A DNA stretch of 57,949 nt, taken from Clostridia bacterium. Lineage in GTDB: Bacteria > Bacillota > Clostridia > UBA1212 > UBA1255. The stretch is taken from contig JAFZSK010000052.1 in NCBI GenBank assembly GCA_017620915.1, positions 1 through 57,949 on the forward strand, read 5' to 3'. Under the pieces are notes generated by a model. It saw only the letters and a program-made list of their open reading frames with translations. It was not told where the DNA came from and made no database searches. Below, piece after piece: positions 8,125-18,112 of the stretch (position 1 is its first letter; each line of letters starts with the position of its first letter). The translations under genes and the position numbers were made by a program.

Positions 8125-10772
8125 ACACCCGCCGCGTTATTTATAATATATTGCTGTTCCTGCTGGACCTGTTGTACGCGACCGCGCTGGCGTTTGCGAC
8201 GACGATGCTTTTCTCCAACGTGCTTTTACATGATCTGCCGTGGCGTACGGTCCTGCTGATCACGCTGCCGTCAACGTTCTTTGTACTGCTGCTCCTGCGC
8301 AGCAAGCTGCTGCGGCGGATAATGCTGCTGCTGGTGCTCGTATTTGTATTTTCCGTGGTGGTACTGGCGGTCTGCTGTCTGGTGAGCAAGCGGTTCTCCG
8401 TGATGTGTCGCGCCACGCTCACAGACCTGGGCGCGTGGGTCTCCGGAGTTGATATTGCGATCGTTGCCCCGGTGCTGGTGGCGATCGGCGCGGTGATATT
8501 GTCCGCACTGATCGTAACGTTCGGCCGGCGTACGCTGTGCTGGGCGGTCTTGTTGCCCCCGATTGCGCTGGCGATCCTCTCCCTGTTCGGCGCACGGTTC
8601 CCGATGTGGCAGCTGGTGATGTACGCCGCGTTCGCCATCGCGCTGATCCTGCGCCGTAAATTCGATCTGTTCCTCGAGCTGCTGAAAAAAGCCCGCGGTT
8701 CGACAGGTTCAAAGCCCCTTAAGGGTGCCCCGCATCCGCTGCTGCGCGGCGCGTGTCTGCTCGCCGCCGCGATGATCATTACGCTGGTGCTGCATCCGAA
8801 GCCGGTGGAAGGGCCGCTGTTCGGCAGCAAATTCAGCGAATCTATCAGTTCCGGTTTTGAAAACTTCATTTTGAGCCACCCGAAACTGAATGACTTTTTT
8901 GTGAATAAGCTCGGGATAGAGATCGAATCCCGGAACGGCGGCAAAAGCATGAACGGCTGGTTCAACAGCAAACTGGGCGGCGCGCGGGTGGATTCGAATG
9001 AGCCGATGCTGGAGGTATTGTCCTCGCAGCCGAAGGAGTATCTGCGCGGTTTCGTGTACACAGACTATCGCGGAGACCGCTGGGTGATCGATGAGTTTAC
9101 CGACGATTATCCGGGAATGACCGCGTTGACTTCTGCCGTTTCCGACGGAAATGTTGAAATTAAATTCAAGACCGCGACGTACGTTCACGCGATGATGCCT
9201 TCGATCGGGGAAAAAATATCCTATGCCTCCTCCGTTTCGATCCCGGTGTACACAACGCTGGTCCGGCGCCGTACGTTTGTGCGTTATGTCAACGGTTACG
9301 ATCCCCGCTCCGGTGTTTATCTGCCGGAAGGGACCGTAACGATGTCTCTGTACGGCGACAAAGCGCTGGCATATCCGACCGACGCCAACCGCATATGGCT
9401 TTCACGCGGTCTGCAGGCCGCGACCCGCTCCGGCAAAGCTCCGGAATGGAGTTCTTACGGCGCAGATTATTATACCGTTACGGCGGAAATGATCGAATCG
9501 TACCGGCTGTATGAGACCTGCGTGCCGGGGTACTATTCAAACGGAAAAAGCTTTACCGCAATAAGCGGGATCCCCCCGGAGATCGTTTCCGACATATCGC
9601 AGTATTACAAAATGCTGCAGTACCAGTACAAACAACTTCCGGCGAATCTGCCGCAGCGGGTGTCGGTGCTGGCGGAAGTGCTTACACGGGGTTGTTCGGA
9701 TGACTGGCACAAGGCGCTGGCGATCCGCAACTACCTCTGCTCCGGTCAATACAAATACACCCTGACTCCCGGCGATCTCCCCGCCGGCCGCGATTTTGTT
9801 GACTACTTCCTGTTCGATTCCAAAGAAGGGTACTGCACGTATTTCGCGTCGGCAATGACGGTGCTTGCCCGCGCCGCCGGCATCCCCGCCCGCTATGTGG
9901 AAGGCTTCCTGCTTTCGGATAACCGCGGGACCGTTGACAACATTCCCGGCGTTGAGGTCACGTCGAACGGATGGCGGGTGCTGACTGGCGCCAACCAGCA
10001 CGCCTGGTGCGAGATCTACATGGAAGGTCTGGGGTTTGTCACAATGGAAGCCACCGTAGGCTACGGCCCCGAGCCCGCGCCGTCCACTGCCGCGCCCACG
10101 ACAGCACCGACCGTCACACCAGAGCCGACCGCAACGCCCGTACCTACCGCGACGCCCGAACCGACTTTGCAGCCGGTCGAAACACCGGTTCCGACTACAA
10201 CGCCCAGAGCATCTTCCGAGCCGGGAATTTCTCCTACTCCGGATCCGCAGATTCGTTCCAAACCGTTCAACAGGCGGCTGCCGCTCATCATTCTGCTGTT
10301 GATTATTCTGGCGGCGTCGGGTATACTTACCTATGTGATACTGCGCGCGCTGTTCCGCGCCTCTAACCGGATCCCCGGCAGCGGCGCCAAGGAACCCGGC
10401 GAACAAACAGTAGCAATATACCGGCGCAGCGCCAGGCTGCTCGGTGAAATAACGCGCGTCCGCCGCGGCACCGAAACGCCCGGCGAGTATCTCGCGGCGC
10501 TGAAGCCGTATCTGTCGGAGAGCCGCGGGAAAAACAAACCGCCGGTGTTGACCGATGCGATGCGGGCGCCGTTTGCCGAATTGTCCGCGATGTACGAACT
10601 GGCGGAGTACGGGGACAACGTTGACGGCACCTCCCCGCGCAGCCACCGCGCCGACGCCGAAACCGACGCCTCCGCCCGCACCGAATGGCAACTCCTCGTC
10701 ACCGCGCTGCGCGCCCGCCTGGGCAAATTCCGCACGCGCCTGCTCCTGATCAAAACCATGGGAAAAGAGTGA
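8121..10772 (+). CDS. Transglutaminase-like membrane protein (TgpA type)
   Basis: 883-residue membrane protein. Several transmembrane helices lie within the first 200 residues and another at about 210-225. A large extracytoplasmic domain follows, with a transglutaminase core: Cys in EGYCTYFASAMTVLARAAG, His in NQHAWCEIYMEG, and an acidic third position in FVTMEATVGYGP, where Glu replaces the commoner Asp. After it comes a Pro/Thr-rich linker (bases about 10075-10250), a final helix (PLIILLLIILAASGILTYVI) and a cytoplasmic tail. GGAGGTG precedes ATG 8121, which overlaps the DUF58 stop. TgpA-like proteins are thought to modify or process surface proteins or peptides; the substrate here is unknown. 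A linker of this sort usually spans the cell wall or separates the domain from the membrane. Confidence 0.9.
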   Translation: MNTRRVIYNILLFLLDLLYATALAFATTMLFSNVLLHDLPWRTVLLITLPSTFFVLLLLRSKLLRRIMLLLVLVFVFSVVVLAVCCLVSKRFSVMCRATLTDLGAWVSGVDIAIVAPVLVAIGAVILSALIVTFGRRTLCWAVLLPPIALAILSLFGARFPMWQLVMYAAFAIALILRRKFDLFLELLKKARGSTGSKPLKGAPHPLLRGACLLAAAMIITLVLHPKPVEGPLFGSKFSESISSGFENFILSHPKLNDFFVNKLGIEIESRNGGKSMNGWFNSKLGGARVDSNEPMLEVLSSQPKEYLRGFVYTDYRGDRWVIDEFTDDYPGMTALTSAVSDGNVEIKFKTATYVHAMMPSIGEKISYASSVSIPVYTTLVRRRTFVRYVNGYDPRSGVYLPEGTVTMSLYGDKALAYPTDANRIWLSRGLQAATRSGKAPEWSSYGADYYTVTAEMIESYRLYETCVPGYYSNGKSFTAISGIPPEIVSDISQYYKMLQYQYKQLPANLPQRVSVLAEVLTRGCSDDWHKALAIRNYLCSGQYKYTLTPGDLPAGRDFVDYFLFDSKEGYCTYFASAMTVLARAAGIPARYVEGFLLSDNRGTVDNIPGVEVTSNGWRVLTGANQHAWCEIYMEGLGFVTMEATVGYGPEPAPSTAAPTTAPTVTPEPTATPVPTATPEPTLQPVETPVPTTTPRASSEPGISPTPDPQIRSKPFNRRLPLIILLLIILAASGILTYVILRALFRASNRIPGSGAKEPGEQTVAIYRRSARLLGEITRVRRGTETPGEYLAALKPYLSESRGKNKPPVLTDAMRAPFAELSAMYELAEYGDNVDGTSPRSHRADAETDASARTEWQLLVTALRARLGKFRTRLLLIKTMGKE

Positions 10773-10776
10773 TCTT

Positions 10777-12687
10777 ATGCGTAACATGATCCGCGGCGCC
10801 GCCGCTTCTTCAAATAAATACCGCAGTTTCCGCTTCCGGCGGCTGTTTGTGTTGACCGTGGCGGTCGCGCTTTCCGTGCTGGCGCTGTGCGTGGCGGCCG
10901 GCTGCCGAAAATCTTCCGGCGGCACCGGGAACTACGCCTCCGACTCCAAAAACGCCGCGTTCATCAGCGAAATGAAGCCGGTATTCTCCGACCTGGGCGG
11001 CTTTTACACGGGCGATCTCAAGCTGAACATCTCGCTGCCCGCGTATTTTGACGGAGATAAATACGACATCCGCATCACGTTCAACGGTTCGGAGCCCGCC
11101 GGCGGCAGCGATAAATACAACGGCAAGACCATCACTCTGCCCAACGAGTACTCGGTGACCACGGATTTTGACGACCCGTCGCAGAACGTGACCGTGACCG
11201 TGGTACGCGCCGCCTGCTTCAATTCCGACCGGCAGCTGGTGGGAAAAGTTGCCACCGCCACGTACATTCAGGTAAAAGACCTCTCCCGCTTCAAACTGCC
11301 GGTGATCGCGCTGGCCACGAATTCCAACAATCTGGACGGCAGTACAGGTATTTTCACAAACTCCTGGGGCAAAGGCTCCGCCTGGGAACGCCCGGTATTC
11401 GTACAGTATTTTGAGACCGACGGCACACTGTGCCTCTCCCAGGACGCCGGCATGCGGCTGTTCGGCGGCAGTTCCCGCGGCCTCTCCCAGCGCTCTATCC
11501 GGCTCACCGCCCGCACGACCGATTATTTCAACACCACGATCTACGACGGCGACACGAAATTCCGGTACAAGCTGTTCGACGACCGGCTGAAGGCCAACGG
11601 CAAAAAGCTCAAATCCTACGACAGCTTCGTTCTGCGCAACGGCGGCAACGACTCTCTCCTCACCCCCACCGAAGCCACCCGCGCCACGTTCTTGCGCGAC
11701 GGTGTTGCCGCCATGATCTGCCAGAAAGCCGCGCCGGAGATCCCGAACATGAACTACAAACCGGTGATCGTGTTTCTGAACGGCGAATACTACGGCATCC
11801 TGAACATGCGCGAACACGAGAACGATAATATGATCCGCAACGTGTACGACATTGACGACAAAGAAAACATCACCATCATTGCCTCCGAGCTGGACACGTC
11901 GCGCAAAGGACGGTACGACGGCGAGTGGTTCTACTACGAGCAGAGCAGCGGCCCCGCCAATGAATTAAAAATCTATGAAAACCTGCTGGACGACATTCTG
12001 GCGGGCAAATATACGTACGCTCAAGCCGCGGCACGCATCGATATGGACAATTTCATGAAATTCTGCGCGCTGAACCTGTTCCTGTGCAACACCGACTGGC
12101 CGCACAACAACATCAAGGTCTGGCGCTACGCCGGCACCGTGGGCGACGGCTATCTCGACGGCAAATGGCGCTTCATGTTTAAAGACCAGGATCTGGGCCT
12201 GGGCCGCTACACCTGCGGCAAGCTGGAGGGCTACCCGATCGAATTGTACACCCGCGCCGATTCCAAAAACTTCCGGCTGATGCTGGCGGGGTATATTGAC
12301 TACGACACAGACGGGGGCTGGCCGGATATTTCGGTCAATTTCTACCCCGACTCCCTGCGCCTCCAGGGCCTGTTCGCGTTCTGCCTGAAGGACAACGGCT
12401 TCCGCTCCGCCTTCGCCGATTACTGCCGCGAGCTGGCAACCGAGATCTGGCCCGCAGACGCTCTGGAAAAACTGATCACCGACGCGTACAACACCGTCAA
12501 ACCGGAGATGCGCAACTACATGAACAAGCAGTATTTCGGCGGCTGGCCGTTTGATATCACCACGACGCTGAAGGATTGGGAGCAGGCGGTGCTGGGTTCG
12601 GACTCCCTGCTCAGCTGGGCGAAGGACCGCACCGGCGCGGACGGCGAGTTCATGAAGCAGGTCAATGAACTGATAGCAAAATTCTAA
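10777..12687 (+). CDS. CotH-type kinase domain lipoprotein
   Basis: 636 residues. It starts with a basic segment, a hydrophobic helix and a lipobox-like VAAGC (Cys43), so it is probably a membrane-anchored lipoprotein outside the cell. A beta-rich N-terminal region precedes a CotH kinase-like domain: GMRLFGGSSRG, FVLRNGGNDS, FLNGEYYGILNMREHEN, NLFLCNTDWPHNNIKVWRY and WRFMFKDQDLGLGRY. Asp in NTDWPHNN and the Asp pair in KDQDLG fit the catalytic and metal-binding positions of CotH, which phosphorylates spore-coat proteins in Bacillus. It lies four bases after the transglutaminase gene and ends three bases from the convergent mrdA, with no terminator visible. The start could also be ATG at 10786. 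The substrate is unknown. Confidence 0.88.
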   Translation: MRNMIRGAAASSNKYRSFRFRRLFVLTVAVALSVLALCVAAGCRKSSGGTGNYASDSKNAAFISEMKPVFSDLGGFYTGDLKLNISLPAYFDGDKYDIRITFNGSEPAGGSDKYNGKTITLPNEYSVTTDFDDPSQNVTVTVVRAACFNSDRQLVGKVATATYIQVKDLSRFKLPVIALATNSNNLDGSTGIFTNSWGKGSAWERPVFVQYFETDGTLCLSQDAGMRLFGGSSRGLSQRSIRLTARTTDYFNTTIYDGDTKFRYKLFDDRLKANGKKLKSYDSFVLRNGGNDSLLTPTEATRATFLRDGVAAMICQKAAPEIPNMNYKPVIVFLNGEYYGILNMREHENDNMIRNVYDIDDKENITIIASELDTSRKGRYDGEWFYYEQSSGPANELKIYENLLDDILAGKYTYAQAAARIDMDNFMKFCALNLFLCNTDWPHNNIKVWRYAGTVGDGYLDGKWRFMFKDQDLGLGRYTCGKLEGYPIELYTRADSKNFRLMLAGYIDYDTDGGWPDISVNFYPDSLRLQGLFAFCLKDNGFRSAFADYCRELATEIWPADALEKLITDAYNTVKPEMRNYMNKQYFGGWPFDITTTLKDWEQAVLGSDSLLSWAKDRTGADGEFMKQVNELIAKF

Positions 12688-12690
12688 TTA

Positions 12691-14898
12691 TCATTCTGCC
12701 GGTTTTATTTTTTCTTCATACGGCGCAAACACCAGCGACTGCCAGCCGAAGCGGTAGCCGCTGAACGCCTTTTGACCCAGTTCCGTGTCGGTGTGGAAAT
12801 ACGCGTCGAAGATCTTGCCCGCGGCGGGAGAGGAATTACTGCCGGAAGCGCCGTGCTCGATCAGGATCGATACCGCGATCACCGGATCGTCCGCCGGCGC
12901 GTAGCAGATGAATACGGAATGCGAGCTTTCGCCGAACGCCTCCATACCGGTCTCCGGCGTGCCCGTCTTGGCGCATACGAAGCCTTCCGGGAAACTCTTG
13001 AACGCAGCGGTTGCAGTTGCGTTCTGCTTGACCATCTCCGTCATGCCCTCTTTGACAAGCTTGAGCGTGCGGGCGCTGACGCCGGTGTGAACGCGGTCTG
13101 CGTTGGCCGCTTCGTCGGTGTAGACCACCTCACCATCGCTGTTCAGCACTTTGGCCAATACGTGCGGCGTGTTCAGCCAGCCGCCGTTGGACAGCGCGGA
13201 GGCGTAATTGCACAGCTGAAGCGGCGTGAACAACGTGTACAGCTGCCCGATGGACGACTGCGCAGTGTCGGAATCGCTCCAGATGTGGTAGCGGTCGCGC
13301 TCGCGGAGCTTCATCGTTGTGGGATTGCTCCGGTAGCCCGCGTATTCCGCGATCTCGATGCCGGTCTTTTCGCCCAGTCCAAACGCCTTCGCCCAGTAAT
13401 CGATCGTGTCGATACCGGTCCCGATGCCCACCGTATAGAAGTATATATTACAAGATTTGGCCAGTGCGCGGATCAGTGACACCTCGCCGTGACGGCTCAG
13501 ACAGGAGTGGGTGCGGCCGGCAATTTCCATGCGGCGCTGACAGTTGACAACGGTCTTTTCGGTGATCGTGCCGCTTTCCAGGCCCGCAATGGAAATCAGC
13601 GGTTTTATCGTGGAGCCCACGGGATACAGGCCCTGCGTGGCGCGGTTCAGCGCGGGCGACGTGGGATCCTGGAACAGGTCAATGATCGCCTGCTGGGCGT
13701 CCGCGTCCGTTGACGGCGCCGCGAAAATGTTGTTGTCGTAGTACGGGAAGTTGGCCAGCGCCAGTATCTCCCCGGTCTTGACGTTCTCCACCACGGCGGA
13801 AGCGGCGCAGGCGTCGCCGAAGTTTTTGACATCGTCGCGGGCGGCAACGATATCCGCAATGGACTGCTCCAGTATCTGTACCGTCTTGGACTGCAGCGAG
13901 TAGTCGATGGTCAGATACACATCGCCCCCGGCCACCGGCGGCGTGTAGGAGAGGGTTTTAATTGTCCCGTCGGTGTCGCGGTAGACGACGCGCGTGCCGT
14001 TGACGCCCTTCAGATACTCCTCCGCGGCCTTTTCCACGCCGGTCTTGCCGATCATGTCGTCGCGGGAATAGCCCTTATCCTTGAGTTCTTCGTATTCGCT
14101 CTGGCTGATGGCGTGCACGTAGCCCACGATGTGGCTGGCGGAGGCGTCGTCAACGTACACCCGGAAATACACTTCCTCGGTGGAAATGCCGGGAAACTCG
14201 TAACTGTGCGCCGTCAGATACTCCATCGTGGCGCGGCCCGCGTCCGACGCCAGCTCCATCGGCACCAGCGAGCTGAGACCGTACGCGAAGGTGGCGTAGC
14301 GGATGATCATGATCTTGTACGCCTGCTCTTCGGTGTAGCTCTCGTCCAGTTCGAATACGGTGTTGCGCAGATAATTGAACGCATCGCGGGCGGTGAGGAT
14401 GTTGTCCCGGTCGGATTTGCGGCGGCCGCTGACCAGCGTGTTGATCCAGTTGCTGCGGGCGGCGGCTTTTTCGTCGCCGGCGAGCGCGGAGCCCCACTCC
14501 AGTTCGGGCGTGATGTAGCGGCGGAGCAGGTTGGAGTAGGTGTCGTTGTCCGCTTCGAACAGCTCGATCAGGCGCAGGTACATGCGGTCGCGGGTGGGCT
14601 GGTCGTCGGGGGTGTTGACCATATTGACCTTGTATGCGGTACGGGTGGTGGCAAGCAGCACGCCGTTGCAGTCGTAAATGTTGCCCCGGCGCGCCTTTAC
14701 GGTGAGCTCGGCGGTGGTCAACACGGTCTCTGTAGCCTTCTTTTTATACTCGTCGCCGCGGACAATTTGCATATCGTACAGCTTCCAGAGCAGCACGCCG
14801 GTAAGCCCCGCCACCAGCAGCACCACGTACAGGCTGCGGCTGCGGAGGAACTTCAGCAGATAGTATTTGAATCCCCGGAATTCTACGTCGTCACGCAT
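12691..14898 (-). CDS. mrdA: Penicillin-binding protein 2 (elongation transpeptidase)
   Basis: Class B penicillin-binding protein of 735 residues that cross-links peptidoglycan during side-wall growth. There is one N-terminal membrane anchor (about 22-40), then the dimerisation domain with RRGNIYDCNG, then the transpeptidase domain. Active-site motifs are all present: S429-TIK (YPVGSTIKPL), SCN at 482-484 and KTG at 644-646. It is longer than many PBP2 proteins because of an insertion of roughly 100 residues between about 95 and 200. It is last in the radC-mreB-mreC-mreD-mrdA series and its start overlaps the mreD stop by eight bases. That context assigns it to the elongasome rather than to division or sporulation. 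Confidence 0.94.
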   Translation of the reverse strand: MRDDVEFRGFKYYLLKFLRSRSLYVVLLVAGLTGVLLWKLYDMQIVRGDEYKKKATETVLTTAELTVKARRGNIYDCNGVLLATTRTAYKVNMVNTPDDQPTRDRMYLRLIELFEADNDTYSNLLRRYITPELEWGSALAGDEKAAARSNWINTLVSGRRKSDRDNILTARDAFNYLRNTVFELDESYTEEQAYKIMIIRYATFAYGLSSLVPMELASDAGRATMEYLTAHSYEFPGISTEEVYFRVYVDDASASHIVGYVHAISQSEYEELKDKGYSRDDMIGKTGVEKAAEEYLKGVNGTRVVYRDTDGTIKTLSYTPPVAGGDVYLTIDYSLQSKTVQILEQSIADIVAARDDVKNFGDACAASAVVENVKTGEILALANFPYYDNNIFAAPSTDADAQQAIIDLFQDPTSPALNRATQGLYPVGSTIKPLISIAGLESGTITEKTVVNCQRRMEIAGRTHSCLSRHGEVSLIRALAKSCNIYFYTVGIGTGIDTIDYWAKAFGLGEKTGIEIAEYAGYRSNPTTMKLRERDRYHIWSDSDTAQSSIGQLYTLFTPLQLCNYASALSNGGWLNTPHVLAKVLNSDGEVVYTDEAANADRVHTGVSARTLKLVKEGMTEMVKQNATATAAFKSFPEGFVCAKTGTPETGMEAFGESSHSVFICYAPADDPVIAVSILIEHGASGSNSSPAAGKIFDAYFHTDTELGQKAFSGYRFGWQSLVFAPYEEKIKPAE

Positions 14899-15475
14899 TG
14901 TCGATTACTATATCCTTGTCTCTTCGGTACCGGATGGCGGGTTTTGGGCGCCGGATCAGCACCACCAGCAGCAGTATCAGGTAAAATAGCACCGCCACGG
15001 CCAGGTTGTACGCCGCACCGGGCAGTATGCGCACCCGGAAATGCTCCGCGTACGGGTAGTGGTACAGCGGCCCGCCGCCGGCAACATACACCGCCACGAA
15101 CCGCACCAGCAGGCTCTCCCCCATTTCGTACAGCAGGAACAGCGGCGGCAGCAGCGGCAATCCGGCCCATTTATACTTGTCTGTGAGCCGCCGGAGAGAG
15201 AGGGACACGATCACGCAGAAGACCAGGTACAGGAGCGCGTAGATGCCCACATAGCGGCCGTATACGATGTCGATGTACAGTCCCGCCAGGAAGCCCGTGA
15301 GCCCCGCCCGGAGGCTGTGCGCGCGCACCGCCAGGATCGCCACGAAGCACAATACCAGCTCCGGCTTACAGTTCATTATCTTCAGCCGGTCAAAAAAACC
15401 CGCCTGTATCAGGCCCAACAGCACCACGCCCGCGGCGATCAGCGCACCTTTGATTATCCGGCCCCGCCACTTCAT
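14891..15475 (-). CDS. mreD: Rod shape-determining protein MreD
   Basis: Small integral membrane protein of 194 residues with about five or six predicted helices. MreD is part of the elongation complex with MreB, MreC, RodA and PBP2. Sequence conservation is poor in this family. The call rests on the helix pattern, the length, a typical segment (GLYIDIVYGRYVGIYALLYL) and the position between mreC and mrdA. It overlaps both neighbours by a few bases, indicating coupled translation. Confidence 0.92.
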   Translation of the reverse strand: MKWRGRIIKGALIAAGVVLLGLIQAGFFDRLKIMNCKPELVLCFVAILAVRAHSLRAGLTGFLAGLYIDIVYGRYVGIYALLYLVFCVIVSLSLRRLTDKYKWAGLPLLPPLFLLYEMGESLLVRFVAVYVAGGGPLYHYPYAEHFRVRILPGAAYNLAVAVLFYLILLLVVLIRRPKPAIRYRRDKDIVIDNA

Positions 15476-16314
15476 TTGTTGTCCGGCTCCGCAGCCGTTT
15501 TGGGCACCATCACCGTGACGGTCGTGAGCGAAGTGAAATTGACGTCGGAACTGACCGTGGCGAAGCGGTTGCCGTCTTCGTCAACGCCCACCTCCGTCAC
15601 CACGCCCACCACGATCCCGGGCGGATACACGCCACCGCTGTTGGCGGTGACAATTACGTCGCCCACATACAGCGCCGCCGTCTTGGCGATCCGGTCCGCT
15701 TTCAGCCCCGCGGTGAAGTTTTCGTTGGACGTGCCGCGCACCCGGAGCAGTTCATCGTTGCGCTGGATGCGGCACATGAGCTCGCTCTGTTCGTCAATAA
15801 TGCAGCGGACTTTGGCGCTGCTGCTGCCGGCGTTGTACACGATACCCACCAGGCCGTACGACGTGATGACAACGGTGCCGTTCACCACTCCGTCCCGCGT
15901 GCCGAGGTCAATCGTAAACTCGTTGAACCAGTCGGTCACGTCCCGGGTGATCACCGCCGCCTGCAGCAGTTCGTATCCTTCGGTGCGGTCCCGCATTTCC
16001 AGCAGCCGCCGCAATTCCTCGTTTTCGGCTTTTATCTGATTAAACTCGCGCTCTTTCTGGCGCAGTTCCTCGTTTTCGCGCGTGAGCCGCTCGATCTCCT
16101 CCTGCACCGCGTCGTATTCCCGGCGAACGGAGGCTTTTTTGCCCCAATTGTCGCCGAGCTTCGTTATTCCGCGCTGGATCGCCCGCACCGGCGTCCCCAG
16201 CGCGCGGAAAAACCCGTCCAGGCGGTCGCTGCTGGTGGAGATCACCACCAGCGCCGCGGCGGCAACTGTCAGCAGTATCAATATGAAAATAACGATCTTT
16301 CTCTTGCGCGTCAT
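15472..16314 (-). CDS. mreC: Rod shape-determining protein MreC
   Basis: Bitopic membrane protein of 280 residues. It has a basic N-terminus, one membrane helix (about 7-24), a coiled coil rich in Glu/Arg/Leu (about 60-105) and a C-terminal two-barrel region with the family-like GVVNGTVVITSYGLVGIVYN. MreC links the cytoplasmic MreB filaments to the periplasm-side enzymes, including PBP2. It begins nine bases after the mreB stop and overlaps mreD by four bases. No strong ribosome site is seen close to the ATG. Confidence 0.94.
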   Translation of the reverse strand: MTRKRKIVIFILILLTVAAAALVVISTSSDRLDGFFRALGTPVRAIQRGITKLGDNWGKKASVRREYDAVQEEIERLTRENEELRQKEREFNQIKAENEELRRLLEMRDRTEGYELLQAAVITRDVTDWFNEFTIDLGTRDGVVNGTVVITSYGLVGIVYNAGSSSAKVRCIIDEQSELMCRIQRNDELLRVRGTSNENFTAGLKADRIAKTAALYVGDVIVTANSGGVYPPGIVVGVVTEVGVDEDGNRFATVSSDVNFTSLTTVTVMVPKTAAEPDNK

Positions 16315-16323
16315 TGAGCGGGA

Positions 16324-17340
16324 TCAGACTCCCATGTTGCGGTTTTTGTAGATCAGGCGGCGCAGTTTGGCGTCTTCCAGGCATTTGCCCGCGCCGAGCG
16401 CCACGCAGTCCATGGGCTTTTCCGCCACCGTGACCGCGATGCCCGTCTCGATCTTGATCCGGCGGTCCAGGCCGCCCAGCAGCGCGCCGCCGCCCGTGAG
16501 CATGATGCCGTGGTCCATAACGTCCGCGGACAATTCCGGCGGCGTCTCCTCCAGCGATTCTTTGACCGCTGCGACAATGGTATTGACCGGCTCGGTGATC
16601 GCCTCGGAGATCTCGGTGGACGTGATCTTGATGTTCTTCGGCAGGCCGGTCTTCAGGTCGCGGCCCTTGACTTCCATGTATTCTTCCTGCGGCTTCGGGT
16701 ACGCCGCGCCGATGGTGCATTTGATGTCCTCCGCGGTGCGTTCGCCGATCAGCAGGCTGCGTTCGCGTTTGACATAGTTGATGATCGCCTCGTCCAGCGC
16801 GTCGCCCGCGGTGCGCAGCGACTTGCACAGCACTACGCCGCCCGCGGACAATACCGCCACTTCCGCCGTACCGCCGCCGATGTCGACCACCATGCTGCCG
16901 GACGACTCTTTGAGGTCAATGCCCGCACCGATCGCAGCCAATACCGGCTCCTCAAACAGTATCGGGTGCCGCTTCGCACCGGCCTTTTCCGCGGCCTGCT
17001 CCACGGCCATGAACTCCACTTCCGTCACGCCGGAGGGCACGCTGATGATTATGTTCGAGCGTCCCACGCCCGCCGCGGACTGCGCCTTTTTCAACGTATA
17101 CCGCAAGAGCTGCTCTGCCATGTCGTAATCGGCGATCACGCCTTCTTTTATCGGCCGCACCGACACGATGCTGGCCGGGGTGCGGCCCAGCATTTTTTTG
17201 GCCGCGTTGCCCACTGCCAGCACTTCGCCGGAATAGCGGTTGACCGCGACCACCGACGGTTCGCGGATCACGATGCCCTTGCCCTTCAAATACACCAGTA
17301 TGTTGGCAGTGCCTAAATCAATTCCGATATCTCTCGCCAC
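16324..17340 (-). CDS. mreB: Rod shape-determining protein MreB
   Basis: Bacterial actin homologue of 338 residues that positions cell-wall elongation. The phosphate-1 loop IGIDLGTANILVYLKGKG, the phosphate-2 segment SMVVDIGGGTAEVAVLS and the adenosine loop ITEPVNTIVAAVKESLEETP are clear, and length is normal. The start is GTG at 17340 with GGAGGAG about ten bases upstream. It begins inside the end of radC, with a 23-base overlap. The promoter at 18113-18141 probably drives the whole radC-mre-mrdA operon. Confidence 0.97.
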   Translation of the reverse strand: MARDIGIDLGTANILVYLKGKGIVIREPSVVAVNRYSGEVLAVGNAAKKMLGRTPASIVSVRPIKEGVIADYDMAEQLLRYTLKKAQSAAGVGRSNIIISVPSGVTEVEFMAVEQAAEKAGAKRHPILFEEPVLAAIGAGIDLKESSGSMVVDIGGGTAEVAVLSAGGVVLCKSLRTAGDALDEAIINYVKRERSLLIGERTAEDIKCTIGAAYPKPQEEYMEVKGRDLKTGLPKNIKITSTEISEAITEPVNTIVAAVKESLEETPPELSADVMDHGIMLTGGGALLGGLDRRIKIETGIAVTVAEKPMDCVALGAGKCLEDAKLRRLIYKNRNMGV

Positions 17341-18058
17341 TGTTATCCTGCTCCTCCGGATATGCCAGTTTCAGCATATCCCCATGCTCAAAAAAGCTGT
17401 AGTACGTGTTGCCGCCGAACACCAGATGGTCCACCAGCTTGATGCCCAGCAGTTGTCCCGCCCGGTACAGACGGGCGGTGGTCTCAAAATCTTCCCGGCT
17501 GGGAGAGGGGTCGCCGGCGGGGTGGTTGTGCATCACCGCGATCGTCGCCGCCCGGTGCTCCAGCGCAGGTAGAAACACCTCTTTCGGATCCACCGGCGCC
17601 CGGTCGGAAGTCCCCATCGACACCAGCTCGTCCTTTATTATTCGCGATCGGATGTCGAACATCACCACGCGGAACAGCTCTTTCGGGCTGTTCATTTCGG
17701 CGCGGTACATTTCGACCAGGTCTCCGACTCCCGAGATTTGCACGCGGGCGATCCGGTGCTCCCGGCTCACTCTCGTGCCCAGTTCAAACGCGCATTTCAG
17801 GGTAAGCGCTTTGACGCTCCCTATGCCTTGGGTCTCGGACAACCGCGCTATGCTCTGCTCCGCCATCCGGCGCAGTCCGCCGTAGCGGGCAAGCATTTCC
17901 TGCGCCGTTTCCAGCGCTTTCTTTTTCCTGGTTCCGGTCTTGATCAGCACCGCCAGCAGTTCGGCGTCGGACAATTTGTCCGCTCCCAGCGCCATCGCTT
18001 TTTCGTACGGTCTGATCTCCGCGGGAAGCTCCCGCATCGTTCCTTCGTTTCCGTTCAT
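17318..18058 (-). CDS. radC: RadC/UPF0758 JAMM-domain protein
   Basis: 246-residue member of the RadC family. The N-terminal helix-hairpin-helix-like region (KLSDAELLAVLIKTGTRKK) is followed by a JAB/MPN metallopeptidase-like domain with VMHNHPAGDPSPSRED, the His-x-His...Asp metal site. Despite the name, no repair role has been firmly shown; the location ahead of mreB is common in Bacillota. ATG at 18058 has GGAGGA seven bases upstream. A GTG at 18160 would extend the protein by 34 residues but lies upstream of the predicted transcription start, so I reject it. Confidence 0.93.
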   Translation of the reverse strand: MNGNEGTMRELPAEIRPYEKAMALGADKLSDAELLAVLIKTGTRKKKALETAQEMLARYGGLRRMAEQSIARLSETQGIGSVKALTLKCAFELGTRVSREHRIARVQISGVGDLVEMYRAEMNSPKELFRVVMFDIRSRIIKDELVSMGTSDRAPVDPKEVFLPALEHRAATIAVMHNHPAGDPSPSREDFETTARLYRAGQLLGIKLVDHLVFGGNTYYSFFEHGDMLKLAYPEEQDNSGERYRN

Positions 18059-18112
18059 TCGGCCTTCCTCCGCTTTCCGGCCGATTTGCCCCGCCGCGTT
18101 CGCAGCAGGGAG

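Noticed and set aside
10075-10250. Repeat-like CCGAC/ACCGC DNA suggesting a tandem repeat array
   Set aside because: It is the Pro/Thr-rich linker of the transglutaminase protein, repeated by composition only.
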